From Conexibacter sp. S30A1 (GTDB lineage Bacteria > Actinomycetota > Thermoleophilia > Solirubrobacterales > Solirubrobacteraceae), in the NCBI RefSeq assembly GCF_023330665.1, contig NZ_CP097127.1, positions 310,001-374,000 of the forward strand: DNA of 64,000 nucleotides, given 5' to 3'. Shown here one piece after another: positions 18,486-28,147 of this stretch (positions within the stretch are counted from its first letter, which is position 1; each line of letters begins with the position of its first letter). The position numbers and the translations under genes were made by a program. The notes below the pieces were generated by a model, which did not search any database, had not been told where the DNA came from, and was given only the letters and a program-made list of their open reading frames with translations.

Positions 18486-19157
18486 ATGAGCGCTGAAATC
18501 ATCATCTCCTACGACGGCACGGCAAACGACGACGACGCGCTGGCGCTGGGCAGACTGCTGGCCGCGACCGGAGTGTCGCTGGCGCTTGCCTATGTGCGCC
18601 ACGCCCGCGAGTTCGACCCCCGCCGTGAGCAGCTCGCTCAGTACGACGCCGAGCAGCGGCTCGGGCGGGGGGCCGCGCTGATCGGCGTCCCCGTGAGCCA
18701 ACACGTCGTGGTCGGAGCCGCCACGGGCGAGGTGCTCGGCGCGCTGGCGGCCGAGCACGGCGCGTCGATCGTGGTCTTCGGCTCGGATTACCGCACGCCG
18801 CTCGGCCGCGCCGAGCCGGGAGCCTCCGCGCAGCGCCTGCTGGATGGTGGCACGGTGGCGATCGCGGTCGCCGCCGCCGGCCTGCGGGCCAAGCCCGACG
18901 CCGTCATCCGCCGGATCGCCGTGCCGTTCGCCGGCCCCGTCAACGACGATGCCCGCGCGACGGCCGCATCGCTGGCCGCGCGACTCGGCGCTGAGGTGGT
19001 GGACGCCGGGCACCCTGGGCTCGATCTGATCGTCGTCGGCTCCACACAGGGGGCGCCCAAGGGCCATGTCGTCGTGGCAGGCGAGGTCCGCAACGAGCTC
19101 AGCAGCGCACGCAGCTCGGTGCTCGTGCTGCCAGCCGAGACCCGACTGGAGTTCTGA
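18486..19157 (+). CDS. Universal stress protein (UspA) family protein
   Basis: 223 residues from the ATG giving MSAEIIISYDG; the frame is open for 11 further codons upstream (from 18453). The first half is a recognisable Usp domain: IIISYDGTANDDDALALG at the start and later IVVFGSDYRTPLGR with GASAQRLLDG, which resembles the G-x2-G-x9-G(S/T) ATP-binding signature in weakened form. The second half repeats the fold in shorter form (RRIAVPFAGPVNDDARATA, LDLIVVGSTQGA, SARSSVLVLP). Such tandem Usp proteins bind nucleotides under stress or starvation. No operon partner: flanked by 70-90 base gaps. Confidence 0.8.
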   Translation: MSAEIIISYDGTANDDDALALGRLLAATGVSLALAYVRHAREFDPRREQLAQYDAEQRLGRGAALIGVPVSQHVVVGAATGEVLGALAAEHGASIVVFGSDYRTPLGRAEPGASAQRLLDGGTVAIAVAAAGLRAKPDAVIRRIAVPFAGPVNDDARATAASLAARLGAEVVDAGHPGLDLIVVGSTQGAPKGHVVVAGEVRNELSSARSSVLVLPAETRLEF

Positions 19158-19210
19158 GCGACGCGCCGGCTGGTGTCCGCGCTCCGGTCGCTAGGCTTCG
19201 CGGGGCAGTC

Positions 19211-20452
19211 ATGAGCGCGGAGAGCAGCCTGCCACCGGGAAGTCGCTGGACCAACTGGGTTGGAAACCAGAGCTTCACGCCCGGCCACGCGGCCGCGCCG
19301 CGCGCGGAGAGCGAGGTGGCCGAGCTGGTCAGGCGCGCCGCCGGTCAGGGGCTCGGCGTGCGCGTGTCGGCCGCACGGCACTCGTTCACACCGATCGTTG
19401 AGACCGACGGCCTGCTGCTCGACCTCTCAGCGCTGAGCGGTGTGGTGTCGGCCGACGCCGGGCGCCGGCGCGCCGTCGCGCTCGCGGGCACGCCAATCCA
19501 CGGCTTCTATGAGCCGCTCTGGCAGCAGGGGCTCGCGCTGATCAACCAGGGCGACATCGACACCCAGCAGATCGCCGGCGCGATCGCGACCGCCACACAC
19601 GGCTCCGGCCCGCGCTTCACGAGCCTCTCCGGGGTGCTGCGCGGCGTGACGCTCGTCACAGCCTCGGGCGAGCTGCGCACGATCGCTGAGGATGAGCCCG
19701 AGCTGCTCGCCGCAGCACAGGTCGCGGTCGGGATGCTCGGCGTGATGACGCGTGTCGAGCTCGAGGTCACCGCCGCATACCGGCTGAGGGAGCAGGTTGA
19801 CCTCTGGTCCTTTGACGAGGTGCTCGAGCGCTGGGATGAGCTTGTGGCGGAGCACCGCCACTTCGGCCTGTTCTGGCTGCCCACCGAGGCCTCCGGTGCG
19901 CTCTACAACCTCGACGGGCACGGCCGGCCGATGGCCGACCGCTGCTACGTGAAGATCTACGACGAGGCGGCGCCGGACGAGCCCGACGACGGCACCCCCG
20001 GGCGGCGCGTCGACCGTTGCTATCGCATCTACCCGATGGTGTATGACGCGAACTTCCACGAGCTCGAGTACTTCGTGCCGCTCGAGCGCGGCCCGGAGGC
20101 GATGCGCGCGATGCGCGAGCTGATGCTGGCGAGCCTGCCGCTCTCGGCCTTCCCGCTTGAGATCCGCACCGTCGGGGCCGACAACGCATACCTATCGCCC
20201 AACCACGGCAGGGCGAGCGCCGTGATCTCGGTCTCCGGCCAGCCGGGGACCGACTACTGGCCCTACCTGCGCGCCGTCGACGCGCTGCTTACGCAGTTCG
20301 ACGCGCGTGTGCACTGGGGCAAGCTGCACTTCCTGACCCCCGAGCGCCTGCACGCGCTCTATCCGCGGGCGCAGGACTTCATCGCGATCCGCCGAGAGCT
20401 CGACCCGCAGGGCATGTTCCTGAACGCGCACTTGCGGGCGCTCTTTAACTGA
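19211..20452 (+). CDS. FAD-linked alditol oxidase / D-arabinono-1,4-lactone oxidase-like protein
   Basis: 413 residues, VAO-type flavoprotein. The N-terminal FAD domain contains VRVSAARHSFTPI, where the His is the position of covalent flavin attachment in alditol oxidases, then TPIHGFYEPLWQQGLALINQ and IATATHGSG. The C-terminal ALO domain ends with VHWGKLHFL, the HWGK motif that contacts the substrate hydroxyls. The family oxidises the primary alcohol of polyols or sugar lactones with oxygen, releasing H2O2. Its stop is 9 bases from the glpK start, so it likely belongs to the glycerol operon; glycerol or a sugar alcohol as substrate is inferred from context. Confidence 0.82.
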   Translation: MSAESSLPPGSRWTNWVGNQSFTPGHAAAPRAESEVAELVRRAAGQGLGVRVSAARHSFTPIVETDGLLLDLSALSGVVSADAGRRRAVALAGTPIHGFYEPLWQQGLALINQGDIDTQQIAGAIATATHGSGPRFTSLSGVLRGVTLVTASGELRTIAEDEPELLAAAQVAVGMLGVMTRVELEVTAAYRLREQVDLWSFDEVLERWDELVAEHRHFGLFWLPTEASGALYNLDGHGRPMADRCYVKIYDEAAPDEPDDGTPGRRVDRCYRIYPMVYDANFHELEYFVPLERGPEAMRAMRELMLASLPLSAFPLEIRTVGADNAYLSPNHGRASAVISVSGQPGTDYWPYLRAVDALLTQFDARVHWGKLHFLTPERLHALYPRAQDFIAIRRELDPQGMFLNAHLRALFN

Positions 20453-20461
20453 GCGCGGCGT

Positions 20462-21970
20462 ATGACCAGCTACACGGTCGCGATCGACCAGGGGACGACC
20501 AGCAGCCGCGCGATCGTCTTTGATCGCGGCGGGCGGCCGGTGTCAAGCGCCCAGCGCGAACACCGGCAGATCTACCCGCAGCCCGGCTGGGTGGAGCACG
20601 ATCCGCTCGAGATCTGGGAGGCGGTCAAGGCGGTGCTCGCCAGGGCACTCGAGCGCGCTGGCGCGCGCGCCGGTGACATCAGCGCGCTGGGCATCGCAAA
20701 CCAGCGTGAGACCACGGTCGTCTGGGAGCGCCACAGCGGCCTGCCGATCGCCAACGCGATCGTCTGGCAGGACACACGCACCGAGGAGCTCGTCGCCCGG
20801 CTCGCGGCGGACGGTGGGCGGGAACGCTTCCGCGCGGCCACGGGGCTCTCACCGGCAAGCTACTTCTCCGGTCCGAAGGTCAGCTGGTTGCTCGATCACA
20901 CCCCCGGCGCGCGCGAGCGCGCGCAGGCTGGCGAGCTGCTCTGCGGCACGATCGACAGCTGGCTTTTATGGAACCTGACCGGTGGAGTGGACGGCGGCCT
21001 GCACCTGACCGACGTCACCAACGCCAGCCGCACCCTGCTCATGGATCTGCGCAGCCTGTGCTGGGACAGCGAGCTTGCGCAGGCGATCGGCGTGCCGCTT
21101 GCGATGCTGCCCGAGATCCGCTCATCCAGCGAGCTCTACGGTGAGGTGCGCGCGGACATCGCCGGCGGGAGCGCGGCGGGGGTGCCGATCGCGGGCGTGC
21201 TCGGTGACCAGCAGGCGGCCACCTTCGGACAGGCCTGCTTCGGGGAGGGAGAGGCCAAGTGCACCTACGGCACCGGCAACTTCATGCTGGTCAACACCGG
21301 AGCGCGGATCGCCCGGTCCTCCGCGGGGCTGCTGGCCACCGTCTGCTACCGGATCGGCGAGCAGGCCCCGGTCTACGCGCTCGAGGGCTCGGTCGCGGTC
21401 AGCGGCGCGCTCGTGCAGTGGCTGCGAGACAACCTCGGGATCATCCGCTCGGCGGCAGAGGTCGAGACGCTGGCAGCGAGCGTGAACGACAACGGCGGGC
21501 TCTACATCGTGCCCGCCTTCTCCGGCCTCTATGCCCCCTACTGGCGGCCCGATGCGCGGGGTGTGTTCGTCGGGCTGACGCGCTACGTGAACGCGGGCCA
21601 CGTGGCGCGCGCGGCGCTCGAGGCGAGCGCCTTCCAGACCGCTGAGCTGCTCGCCGCGATGCGGTCCGACACCGGCACCCAGCCGCAGGCACTGAGGGTC
21701 GACGGCGGCATGGTCGCCAATGAGATCCTGATGCAGTTCCAGGCGGACATCCTCGGGATCGACGTTGTGCGCCCGGAGGTGGCGGAGACGACCGCGCTCG
21801 GCGCCGCCTACGCCGCCGGGCTGGCAACCGGGTTCTGGGAGGGCGAGGCGCAACTTCGCGAGAACTGGTCTGAGGGCCGGCGCTGGCGGCCGCGCACCGA
21901 CGGCGCCTGGCGCTCGCGCGAGCTCGAGCGTTGGCGCAAGGCTGTCACCCGAACGTTTGACTGGGTCTGA
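20462..21970 (+). CDS. glpK: Glycerol kinase
   Basis: 502 residues, the standard length. FGGY-family kinase converting glycerol and ATP to sn-glycerol 3-phosphate. Signatures: [15 protein letters not shown] at the N-terminus, [26 protein letters not shown], the FGGY signature around [13 protein letters not shown], and the C-terminal [23 protein letters not shown]-site [13 protein letters not shown] and TYGTGNF are intact. It lies between the flavin oxidase and glpA, all reading the same way with 9-20 base gaps, consistent with one glycerol-use operon. No GlpF facilitator or GlpR repressor is in the window. Confidence 0.97.
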   Translation: MTSYTVAIDQGTTSSRAIVFDRGGRPVSSAQREHRQIYPQPGWVEHDPLEIWEAVKAVLARALERAGARAGDISALGIANQRETTVVWERHSGLPIANAIVWQDTRTEELVARLAADGGRERFRAATGLSPASYFSGPKVSWLLDHTPGARERAQAGELLCGTIDSWLLWNLTGGVDGGLHLTDVTNASRTLLMDLRSLCWDSELAQAIGVPLAMLPEIRSSSELYGEVRADIAGGSAAGVPIAGVLGDQQAATFGQACFGEGEAKCTYGTGNFMLVNTGARIARSSAGLLATVCYRIGEQAPVYALEGSVAVSGALVQWLRDNLGIIRSAAEVETLAASVNDNGGLYIVPAFSGLYAPYWRPDARGVFVGLTRYVNAGHVARAALEASAFQTAELLAAMRSDTGTQPQALRVDGGMVANEILMQFQADILGIDVVRPEVAETTALGAAYAAGLATGFWEGEAQLRENWSEGRRWRPRTDGAWRSRELERWRKAVTRTFDWV

Positions 21971-21990
21971 GCCGGTAGTCTCAGCCTGAA

Positions 21991-23562
21991 GTGATCGCGC
22001 TCGCCACAGAAGTGCTCGTGATCGGCGGCGGGACCACGGGCGCCGGGGTCGCCTGGGACGCGGCGCTGCGTGGCTTTGACGTGATCCTCGTCGAGCGTGG
22101 TGACCTCGCCGAGGGCACCAGCGGGCGCTTCCATGGCCTGCTTCACTCCGGCGGGCGCTACGTCGTCAAGGACCCGCGTGCGGCGCGCGAGTGCATCGCC
22201 GAGAACCGTCTCCTGCGGCGCGTCGCCGCCGACTGCATCGAGGACTGCGGTGGCCTGTTCGTCACCACGCCCTGGGACGACCCGGCCTACGCCGAGCAGT
22301 TCCTCGCCGGTTGTGCGGCTGCCGGTGTGGACTGCGACGAGATCCCGGTCGCGCAGGCGCTGCGCGAGGAGCCGCGCCTGCACCCCCAGATCTCGCGCGC
22401 GTTCCGGGTGCCGGACGCCGCGATCGACGTGTGGAAAACGGTCTCGGCGCTGGCTGAGGGTGCGCGGCGCAGCGGGGCGAGGATCCTCACCCGCCACGAG
22501 GTGAGAGCGCTCTCCGGTGCCGGGGACACGGTCACCGGCGCGCTCGTGCACGACCTCCGACGCGGCGAGGATGTCGCGATCGAGGCGCGCGTGACCGTCA
22601 ACGCCGCCGGTGCCTGGGCGGGACAGATCGCCGCCTTGGCAGGGATCGAGGGCGTGCACGTGCGGCCCGGGCGCGGGATCATGATCGCGATGAACCATCG
22701 GCTGGTGCAGCAGGTTGTCAACCGCTGTCAGATGCCCACCGACGGCGACATCCTCGTGCCGATCCGCACCGTGTCGGTGATCGGCACCACCGACGAGCAC
22801 ACCGAGAATCCCGACGATCACACCGTCCCGCCGGCCGAGGTTGACAGCATGCTCGACGAGGGTGAGAAGCTCGTCCCGGGCTTCAGGCAGGCGCGGGCAC
22901 TGCGGGTCTGGACCGGTGTGCGGCCCCTCTTCCAGGACGGCAAAGTGCCTGCGTTGGCCACACGCGACCTGACGCGCGCCCATGCGCTGCTCGACCACCG
23001 CCAGCGTGATGGCGTCGGTGGCCTGATCACGATCACCGGCGGCAAGCTCACGACGTTCCGGCTGATGGCACAGCAGACCGTCGATCTCGTCTGCTGGATG
23101 CTCTCACGCATGCGGCCGTGCGCGACCGGCAGCACGCCGCTGCCGGGATCGGAGTCCGGCGAGCACCACCGGCTGGGTGAGCGGCTCGCGCGCAAGGAGG
23201 CCACGCTGCGCGAGCGCCAGATCGTCTGCGAGTGCGAGCTCGTCTCGCGCGAGCGGCTCGAGGCCGTGCTCGACGAGACCGAGACGACCGAGATCGATGA
23301 CCTGCGCCGGCGCCTGCGCCTGGGCATGGGCCCCTGCCAGGGCGGCTTCTGCAGCTACCGGGCCGCCGGCATCATGCACGCCCGCGGCTCGCTTCCCGTC
23401 GCCCGGGCGGACCAGGCGCTCACGGACTTTCTGAAGGAGCGCTGGAAGGGTATCTGGCCGGTGCTCTACGGCGACCAGCTGCGCCAGATGCGCTTTGATG
23501 AATGGGTCTTTCACGCGGTGCTCGACGTCGAGCACCTGCCGGCGGACGGCGGTGCGTCGTGA
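21991..23562 (+). CDS. glpA: Anaerobic glycerol-3-phosphate dehydrogenase subunit A
   Basis: 523 residues from a GTG. FAD enzyme oxidising glycerol 3-phosphate to dihydroxyacetone phosphate. The N-terminal GxGxxG is VIGGGTTGAGVAWDAAL, followed by ERGDLAEGTSGRFHGLLHSGGRY, the characteristic GlpA/GlpD loop. The C-terminal extension has CxC (IVCECELVSRE) and a later CQGGFC, the BFD-type [2Fe-2S] domain that separates GlpA from aerobic GlpD. The stop overlaps the glpB start (GTGA). With GlpB and GlpC it forms a membrane-linked complex that passes electrons to the quinone pool. Confidence 0.95.
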   Translation: MIALATEVLVIGGGTTGAGVAWDAALRGFDVILVERGDLAEGTSGRFHGLLHSGGRYVVKDPRAARECIAENRLLRRVAADCIEDCGGLFVTTPWDDPAYAEQFLAGCAAAGVDCDEIPVAQALREEPRLHPQISRAFRVPDAAIDVWKTVSALAEGARRSGARILTRHEVRALSGAGDTVTGALVHDLRRGEDVAIEARVTVNAAGAWAGQIAALAGIEGVHVRPGRGIMIAMNHRLVQQVVNRCQMPTDGDILVPIRTVSVIGTTDEHTENPDDHTVPPAEVDSMLDEGEKLVPGFRQARALRVWTGVRPLFQDGKVPALATRDLTRAHALLDHRQRDGVGGLITITGGKLTTFRLMAQQTVDLVCWMLSRMRPCATGSTPLPGSESGEHHRLGERLARKEATLRERQIVCECELVSRERLEAVLDETETTEIDDLRRRLRLGMGPCQGGFCSYRAAGIMHARGSLPVARADQALTDFLKERWKGIWPVLYGDQLRQMRFDEWVFHAVLDVEHLPADGGAS

Positions 23563-24890
23563 GGGGCAGCCTGCGCTCGGACGTCGTCGTGATCGGCGCC
23601 GGCAGCGCCGGGTTGACTGCCGCGATCCGCCTCGCGCAGGCCGGCGCGCAGGTCACCGTGATCGCCAAAGGCGCTGGCTCGACACAGCTTGCGCCCGGCT
23701 GGATCGACGTGGCCGGCTACATGCCCGGTGAGCGCGCACCGCTCGCCTCGGCGCGGCGCGGGATCGAGCGGCTCAGCGCGCGCCGGCCCGATCACCCGTA
23801 CGCGCTGATCGGCGTGCAGGCGGTCAGCGACGCGCTCGGCTGGTTGCTTGCAACCGTGGCCGCCGGGCCGCTCTCCGGTTACACCTATCATGGTGGGCTC
23901 GACGTCAACATGCGGCTGGTGACCGCGCTCGGCGGCCTGCGGCCGAGCGCCTGCGCTCCCATCACGTTCACGGCCGGTGAGGCGGCCGGGCTCAGGCGCG
24001 TGGCGATCGTCGGTGTGCCGGCGCTGCGCGACTTTCACCCCAGGCTGTGCGCGGACAACCTCCGCGCCGCCGGAATCGAGGCGAGCGCCCACAGCGTTGC
24101 ACTGGATCTCCGTCGTGCTGACGCCTCCGCGCTCGAGCTCGCCAGGGCGCTCGACGACACCCGCGCCCGCCGCGCGTTCGCGGCATCATTGGCGGCCGTG
24201 GTCGGCTCAAGCGACGCCGTCGGCCTGCCGGCGATCCTCGGCCTGCGCGAGGCGCCCGCCGTGCACAGCGAGCTTCAGGAGCGGCTCGGCCGGCCGGTGT
24301 TCGAGATCCCGACGCTGCCGCCGTCGGTTCCCGGCATGCGCCTCTACGAGATCCTGGGCCACGCGCTGCGCTCCGCCGGGGGCCGGCTCGTGCTGGGCGC
24401 GGGCGTCGTCTCGCACGAGCGCTCGGGGGATCTGGTGACGCGGATCGACACGGCCACCGCCGGCTCGCCGAGCGGCTACGAGGCCGAGTGCTACGTGCTT
24501 GCAAGCGGCGGCTTTCACTCGGGCGCCCTGGAGCTCGACTCTCGCTGGCAGGCGCGCGAAACGGTTTTAGGCCTGCCGCTTTCGGGGCTGCCGCGGGAGG
24601 GCGCTCCGCGCTTTGTTCACGACTACTTTGACGAGCAGCCGTTCTCGCGGGTCGGGGTCGCGGTGGACGCGGATCTGCGCTCGATGGGAGCGCAGAACGT
24701 CTTTGTGGCCGGGGCGTCGCTGCCCGGCGCGGTGCCGTGGCGGGAGGGTTCGGGCGAGGGCATCGCGCTGGCGAGCGGCTACCGGGTCGCCGAGCTGGTG
24801 GCGGCGGAGCTGGGCGCGACCCCGGCGCCGCAAAGCAGCGGCGCAGCGGCGCCGGCAGAGGGGGTGGGGCCTGATGAGCGAGCTGGCTGA
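23559..24890 (+). CDS. glpB: Anaerobic glycerol-3-phosphate dehydrogenase subunit B
   Basis: 443 residues. GTG start at 23559 chosen because it overlaps the glpA stop in a GTGA and begins right at the dinucleotide-binding strand SDVVVIGAGSAGLTAAIRLA; the frame is open upstream to 23502 inside glpA. GlpB is an FMN/FAD-binding subunit that relays electrons from GlpA. Other visible features are TQLAPGWIDVAGY near the N-terminus, YHGGLDVNMRLVTALGGLRPSAC and a C-terminal FVAGASLPG.. WREGSGEGIALASGY that is typical of the family. It overlaps glpC by 17 bases. Confidence 0.9.
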   Translation: MRGSLRSDVVVIGAGSAGLTAAIRLAQAGAQVTVIAKGAGSTQLAPGWIDVAGYMPGERAPLASARRGIERLSARRPDHPYALIGVQAVSDALGWLLATVAAGPLSGYTYHGGLDVNMRLVTALGGLRPSACAPITFTAGEAAGLRRVAIVGVPALRDFHPRLCADNLRAAGIEASAHSVALDLRRADASALELARALDDTRARRAFAASLAAVVGSSDAVGLPAILGLREAPAVHSELQERLGRPVFEIPTLPPSVPGMRLYEILGHALRSAGGRLVLGAGVVSHERSGDLVTRIDTATAGSPSGYEAECYVLASGGFHSGALELDSRWQARETVLGLPLSGLPREGAPRFVHDYFDEQPFSRVGVAVDADLRSMGAQNVFVAGASLPGAVPWREGSGEGIALASGYRVAELVAAELGATPAPQSSGAAAPAEGVGPDERAG

Positions 24891-26109
24891 GCTTGCGGCG
24901 TTGCGCGGGACGCTCGACCACTGCGTGAAGTGCACGATCTGTGAGAGCACTTGCCCGGTGGCCGCCGTCACGCCGCTCTTCCCTGGGCCCAAGTACGCGG
25001 GACCGCAGGCCGAGCGCTACCGGGTGGCGGGGCAGCCGAGCGTCGATCTGTCGGTCGACTACTGCTCGGGCTGCGGGATCTGCTCGCAGGTCTGTCCGCA
25101 GGGCGTGAAGATCGCGGAGCTCAACGCCCAGGCGCGTCACGCCATGAAGGCGCAGCGCGGGGTGCCGGTGCGCGACCGGATCATCACACGGCCCGAGCTG
25201 CTCGGCCGGTTGGGCACGCCGGTGGCGGAGATCGCCAACCGGGCGTTGGGCTCGCGCGCGCTGCGCACCGCCGGCGAGCGGCTGCTCGGTGTGCACCGTG
25301 ACGCGCCGGCGCCGCGCTTTGCCGGCCGGCGCTTCTCGGCCTGGGCCCGCGCTCACCAGAGCCAGGCGGGACGGCGCCGCGTCGTCTACTTCCACGGCTG
25401 CGGGACCGAGTACTACGAGCCGTGGGAGGGTGAGCGGGTGGTCGCGGTGCTCGAGCACAACGGCCTCGAGGTGGTGGTTCCCAAGCAGGGCTGTTGCGGG
25501 CTGCCGCAGCAGTCAAGCGGCCTGTTCGACGACGCGCGCCACAGCGTGCTGGCGCTCGCCCGCGCGCTCGAGCCCTACCTGGCGGACCCGGCAACCGTGA
25601 TCGTCGGCAACGCGACCAGCTGCACGCTGATGCTCAAGCGCGAGGCGCGGGAGATCCTCGGCCTCGAGCAGGACCCGGTGCTCGCCAGGGTCGCCGAGCG
25701 CACCTACGACATCTGCGAGCTGCTGTTGGAGCTCCACCAGGCCGGCGAGCTTGAAACCGACCTGCAGCCGCTGCGCGAGACGGTCGCATACCACGCCCCC
25801 TGTCAGCAGCAGGGCCACGGGATCGGCAAGCCCGCGCTCGATCTCCTGGCGCTGATCCCCGGGCTGAAGGTCAGGGAGCTGGACGCGCGCTGCTGTGGGA
25901 TCGCGGGCACCTACGGTCTCAAGGCCGAGAAGTACGAGATCGCGATGGCGGTCGGCGCCGACCTGTTCGCGCAGGCGCGCGAGAGCCGTGCCGCGACTGT
26001 GGCCTGCGACTCGGAGACCTGCCGCTGGCAGATCACGCACGGCACCGGGCTGCCGTCATCGCACCCGATCGATTACCTCTACCGGTCATACGGTCTGGAC
26101 GAGGTGTAG
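24874..26109 (+). CDS. glpC: Anaerobic glycerol-3-phosphate dehydrogenase subunit C, iron-sulfur subunit
   Basis: 411 residues from the ATG giving MSELAELAALRGTLDHC, 17 bases inside glpB. Two [4Fe-4S] motifs lie at the N-terminus: CVKCTICESTCP and CSGCGICSQVCPQG. Two CCG (DUF224-type) domains follow, each with its paired Cys-Cys-Gly (QGCCGLPQQSSG and DARCCGIAGTYGLK), which in HdrB/GlpC-like proteins bind further cofactors and interact with quinone. It anchors the GlpAB dimer to the membrane electron chain; no transmembrane helix is evident, so binding is peripheral. Last gene of the operon. Confidence 0.93.
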   Translation: MSELAELAALRGTLDHCVKCTICESTCPVAAVTPLFPGPKYAGPQAERYRVAGQPSVDLSVDYCSGCGICSQVCPQGVKIAELNAQARHAMKAQRGVPVRDRIITRPELLGRLGTPVAEIANRALGSRALRTAGERLLGVHRDAPAPRFAGRRFSAWARAHQSQAGRRRVVYFHGCGTEYYEPWEGERVVAVLEHNGLEVVVPKQGCCGLPQQSSGLFDDARHSVLALARALEPYLADPATVIVGNATSCTLMLKREAREILGLEQDPVLARVAERTYDICELLLELHQAGELETDLQPLRETVAYHAPCQQQGHGIGKPALDLLALIPGLKVRELDARCCGIAGTYGLKAEKYEIAMAVGADLFAQARESRAATVACDSETCRWQITHGTGLPSSHPIDYLYRSYGLDEV

Positions 26110-26168
26110 TTTCTCTGGTAGAGGGGAGGGCGGCAGGGCGAGAACCGCTAAATCCAGAGGAGTTCAAG

Positions 26169-26840
26169 ATGACTTTGACGATTGGTGATCTGGCCCCGGA
26201 CCTCGAGGTTGAGACGACCGAGGGCCGGATCAAGTTTCATGACTGGGTCGGAGACGGCTGGGCCGTGCTGTTCAGCCACCCCCGTGACTTCACTCCCGTG
26301 TGCACCACGGAGCTCGGTTACATGGCCAAGATCAAGCCGGAGTTCGACCGCCGCGGCGTGAAGATCATCGGCCTCTCGGTCGATCCGGTCGACAACCACG
26401 CGAAGTGGGCCAAAGACATTGAGGCCACGCAGGGCACGGCGCCGAACTATCCGATGATCGCCGACACCGACTTCGCCGTCGCCAAGGCCTACGGGATGCT
26501 GCCCGCCGATGTCAGCGGCGACCCGACGCAGCGCACCGCCGCAGAGAACGCGACCCTGCGCAACGTGTTCGTGATCGGGCCGGACAAGCGGATCAAACTG
26601 GTGCTCATCTACCCGATGAGCGTGGGCCGCAACTTCGACGAGATCCTGCGCGCGATCGACGCGCTGCAGCTGACCGAGAGCCGCGGGCTCAGCACCCCCG
26701 CCCAGTGGCAGCCGGGCGACGATGTGTTCATCTCCGGCTCGGTCAGCGACGAGCAGGCCAAGCAGCGCTACCCCGAGGGCTGGCGCGCACCGGTCCCCTA
26801 CATGCGCATCGTGCCCGACCCGCTGGCCGGCTCCCGTTAG
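26169..26840 (+). CDS. Peroxiredoxin, 1-Cys Prx6-type
   Basis: 223 residues, typical of the Prx6 group. Reduces H2O2, organic peroxides or peroxynitrite. The peroxidatic Cys is in SHPRDFTPVCTTELG (PxxxTxxC), and the C-terminal extension contains the Prx6 stretch QWQPGDDVFI and PYMRIVPDP. No resolving Cys near the C-terminus is seen, so a 1-Cys mechanism is expected. A GAGGAG ribosome site lies 7 bases before the ATG. Placed just after the glp operon with a 59-base gap; it could scavenge the H2O2 released by the flavin oxidase, but that link is inference. Confidence 0.93.
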   Translation: MTLTIGDLAPDLEVETTEGRIKFHDWVGDGWAVLFSHPRDFTPVCTTELGYMAKIKPEFDRRGVKIIGLSVDPVDNHAKWAKDIEATQGTAPNYPMIADTDFAVAKAYGMLPADVSGDPTQRTAAENATLRNVFVIGPDKRIKLVLIYPMSVGRNFDEILRAIDALQLTESRGLSTPAQWQPGDDVFISGSVSDEQAKQRYPEGWRAPVPYMRIVPDPLAGSR

Positions 26841-26855
26841 ACCGAGGCTCCGCTC

Positions 26856-26886
26856 GGGCGGCCCGGCCGACAGTGCCGGGCCGCCC
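26856..26886. terminator. Bidirectional hairpin between peroxiredoxin and SufS-like genes
   Basis: Perfect 12-bp inverted repeat GGGCGGCCCGGC / GCCGGGCCGCCC with a 7-base loop, between two convergent stop codons. No U-run. Confidence 0.7.
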
Positions 26887-26914
26887 GCCGCCGGGCGCGG
26901 GCCGACGTCGTGGA

Positions 26915-28147
26915 CTACAGCTCGGCGACCGCCTCAAGCAGCCGGTCGATCTCGGCCTGCGTGTTGTAGAGCACGATGCTCGCCCGGACCACCCCGCCGC
27001 TGCGCTCGAGCCCCAGACGGCGCACCAGCTCCACCGCGTAGTTGTCCCCGTGCCAGACCGACACGCCGCGGCTGGCCAGGTGCTCTGCCACCCGCTGCGG
27101 ATGCTGGCCGCCCACGGTGAAGGCCACGGTCGAGGCGCGGCGGCGCGGGGAGCCGATCAGCTCGGCCTTCTCGGTCGCGCGCAGGCCCTCAAGCAGGCGT
27201 GCGAGCAGCGACTGGGTGTGCGCCTCGATCGCCTCAAAGCTCTCGCGCAGACGCTCCCGGCGTGTGCCGGGGCTGCCGGTGCGCTCCGCCAGTCCGGCCA
27301 ACCAGTCGACCGCCGCGCTCACTCCGGCCAGCAGCTCAAAGGCGGGCGTGCCGCGCTCGAAGCGGTCGGGGACCGCGGTCGGGGAGGGCAGCAGCTTGGC
27401 GGGGGTGAGCCGCTCGAGCAGCTCCGGTGCGGCGATCACACAGCCGGTGTGCGGCCCGTAGAACTTGTAGGTGGAGCAGGCGTAGAAGTCGGCTCCGAGT
27501 GCGGCGACATCGACCGGGCCGTGCGCGGTCGCGTGTACGCCGTCGATGTAGGTCAGGGCGCCCGCCTGGTGGGCGAGCGCAGTGATCGCGGGGATGTCCG
27601 GCTTTGTGCCGATCAGGTTCGATGCCGCGGTGACGGCCACCAGGCGCGTGCGGTCGGAAAGCACCGCGGCGATGGCCTCGGTCGGCAGCTCCCCGGTCTG
27701 CGGGTCCACCTCGGCGAAGCGGACGCTCGCGCCGGCGCGCTCGGCTGCCAGCACCCACGGGCGGACGTTGGCGTCGTGGTCGAGTGAGCTGACGACGATC
27801 TCATCGCCGGCTCGCCACTCGCGTGCGAGCGTGTCGGCCATGTGGAAGGTGAGCGTCGTCATGTTCGGGCCGAGGATCACCCCGCCTGGGTCGCCGCCGA
27901 GCAGGTCGGCGAGCGCCTGGCGCGCTGCCGTCACGACCTGGTCGGTTTGATGGCTGGCGGCAAAGACCCCGTGCGTGTTTGCCATCGCGCTCACCATGGC
28001 CCCGCTGACCGCGTCTATCACCGCCTGCGGCACCTTGGTGCCGGCGGCGCCGTCGAGCGCCGCGTCATCGTCGTGCAGTCCGGGGAACTGGCTTCGCACC
28101 AGCTCGATCGCGGGCAGGGTGGGGTGGGGTGCGGTGGTCTCGCTCAT
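26915..28147 (-). CDS. Cysteine desulfurase-like PLP enzyme (class V aminotransferase, SufS-related)
   Basis: 410 residues from the ATG giving MSETTAPHPTLPAIE; 14 more codons are open upstream but look non-coding. The PLP lysine is in ACSTYKFYGPHTGC, and the cofactor His/Asp are seen in SLDHDANVRPW and LTYIDGVHATAHG. The stretch LDGAAGTKVPQAVIDAV replaces the DNAAT.qkP of true SufS. This fits the branch annotated as cysteine desulfurase-like, whose sulfur-transfer activity is not well proven. No suf or isc genes accompany it. Some related proteins act on other beta-substituted amino acids. Confidence 0.85.
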   Translation of the reverse strand: MSETTAPHPTLPAIELVRSQFPGLHDDDAALDGAAGTKVPQAVIDAVSGAMVSAMANTHGVFAASHQTDQVVTAARQALADLLGGDPGGVILGPNMTTLTFHMADTLAREWRAGDEIVVSSLDHDANVRPWVLAAERAGASVRFAEVDPQTGELPTEAIAAVLSDRTRLVAVTAASNLIGTKPDIPAITALAHQAGALTYIDGVHATAHGPVDVAALGADFYACSTYKFYGPHTGCVIAAPELLERLTPAKLLPSPTAVPDRFERGTPAFELLAGVSAAVDWLAGLAERTGSPGTRRERLRESFEAIEAHTQSLLARLLEGLRATEKAELIGSPRRRASTVAFTVGGQHPQRVAEHLASRGVSVWHGDNYAVELVRRLGLERSGGVVRASIVLYNTQAEIDRLLEAVAEL

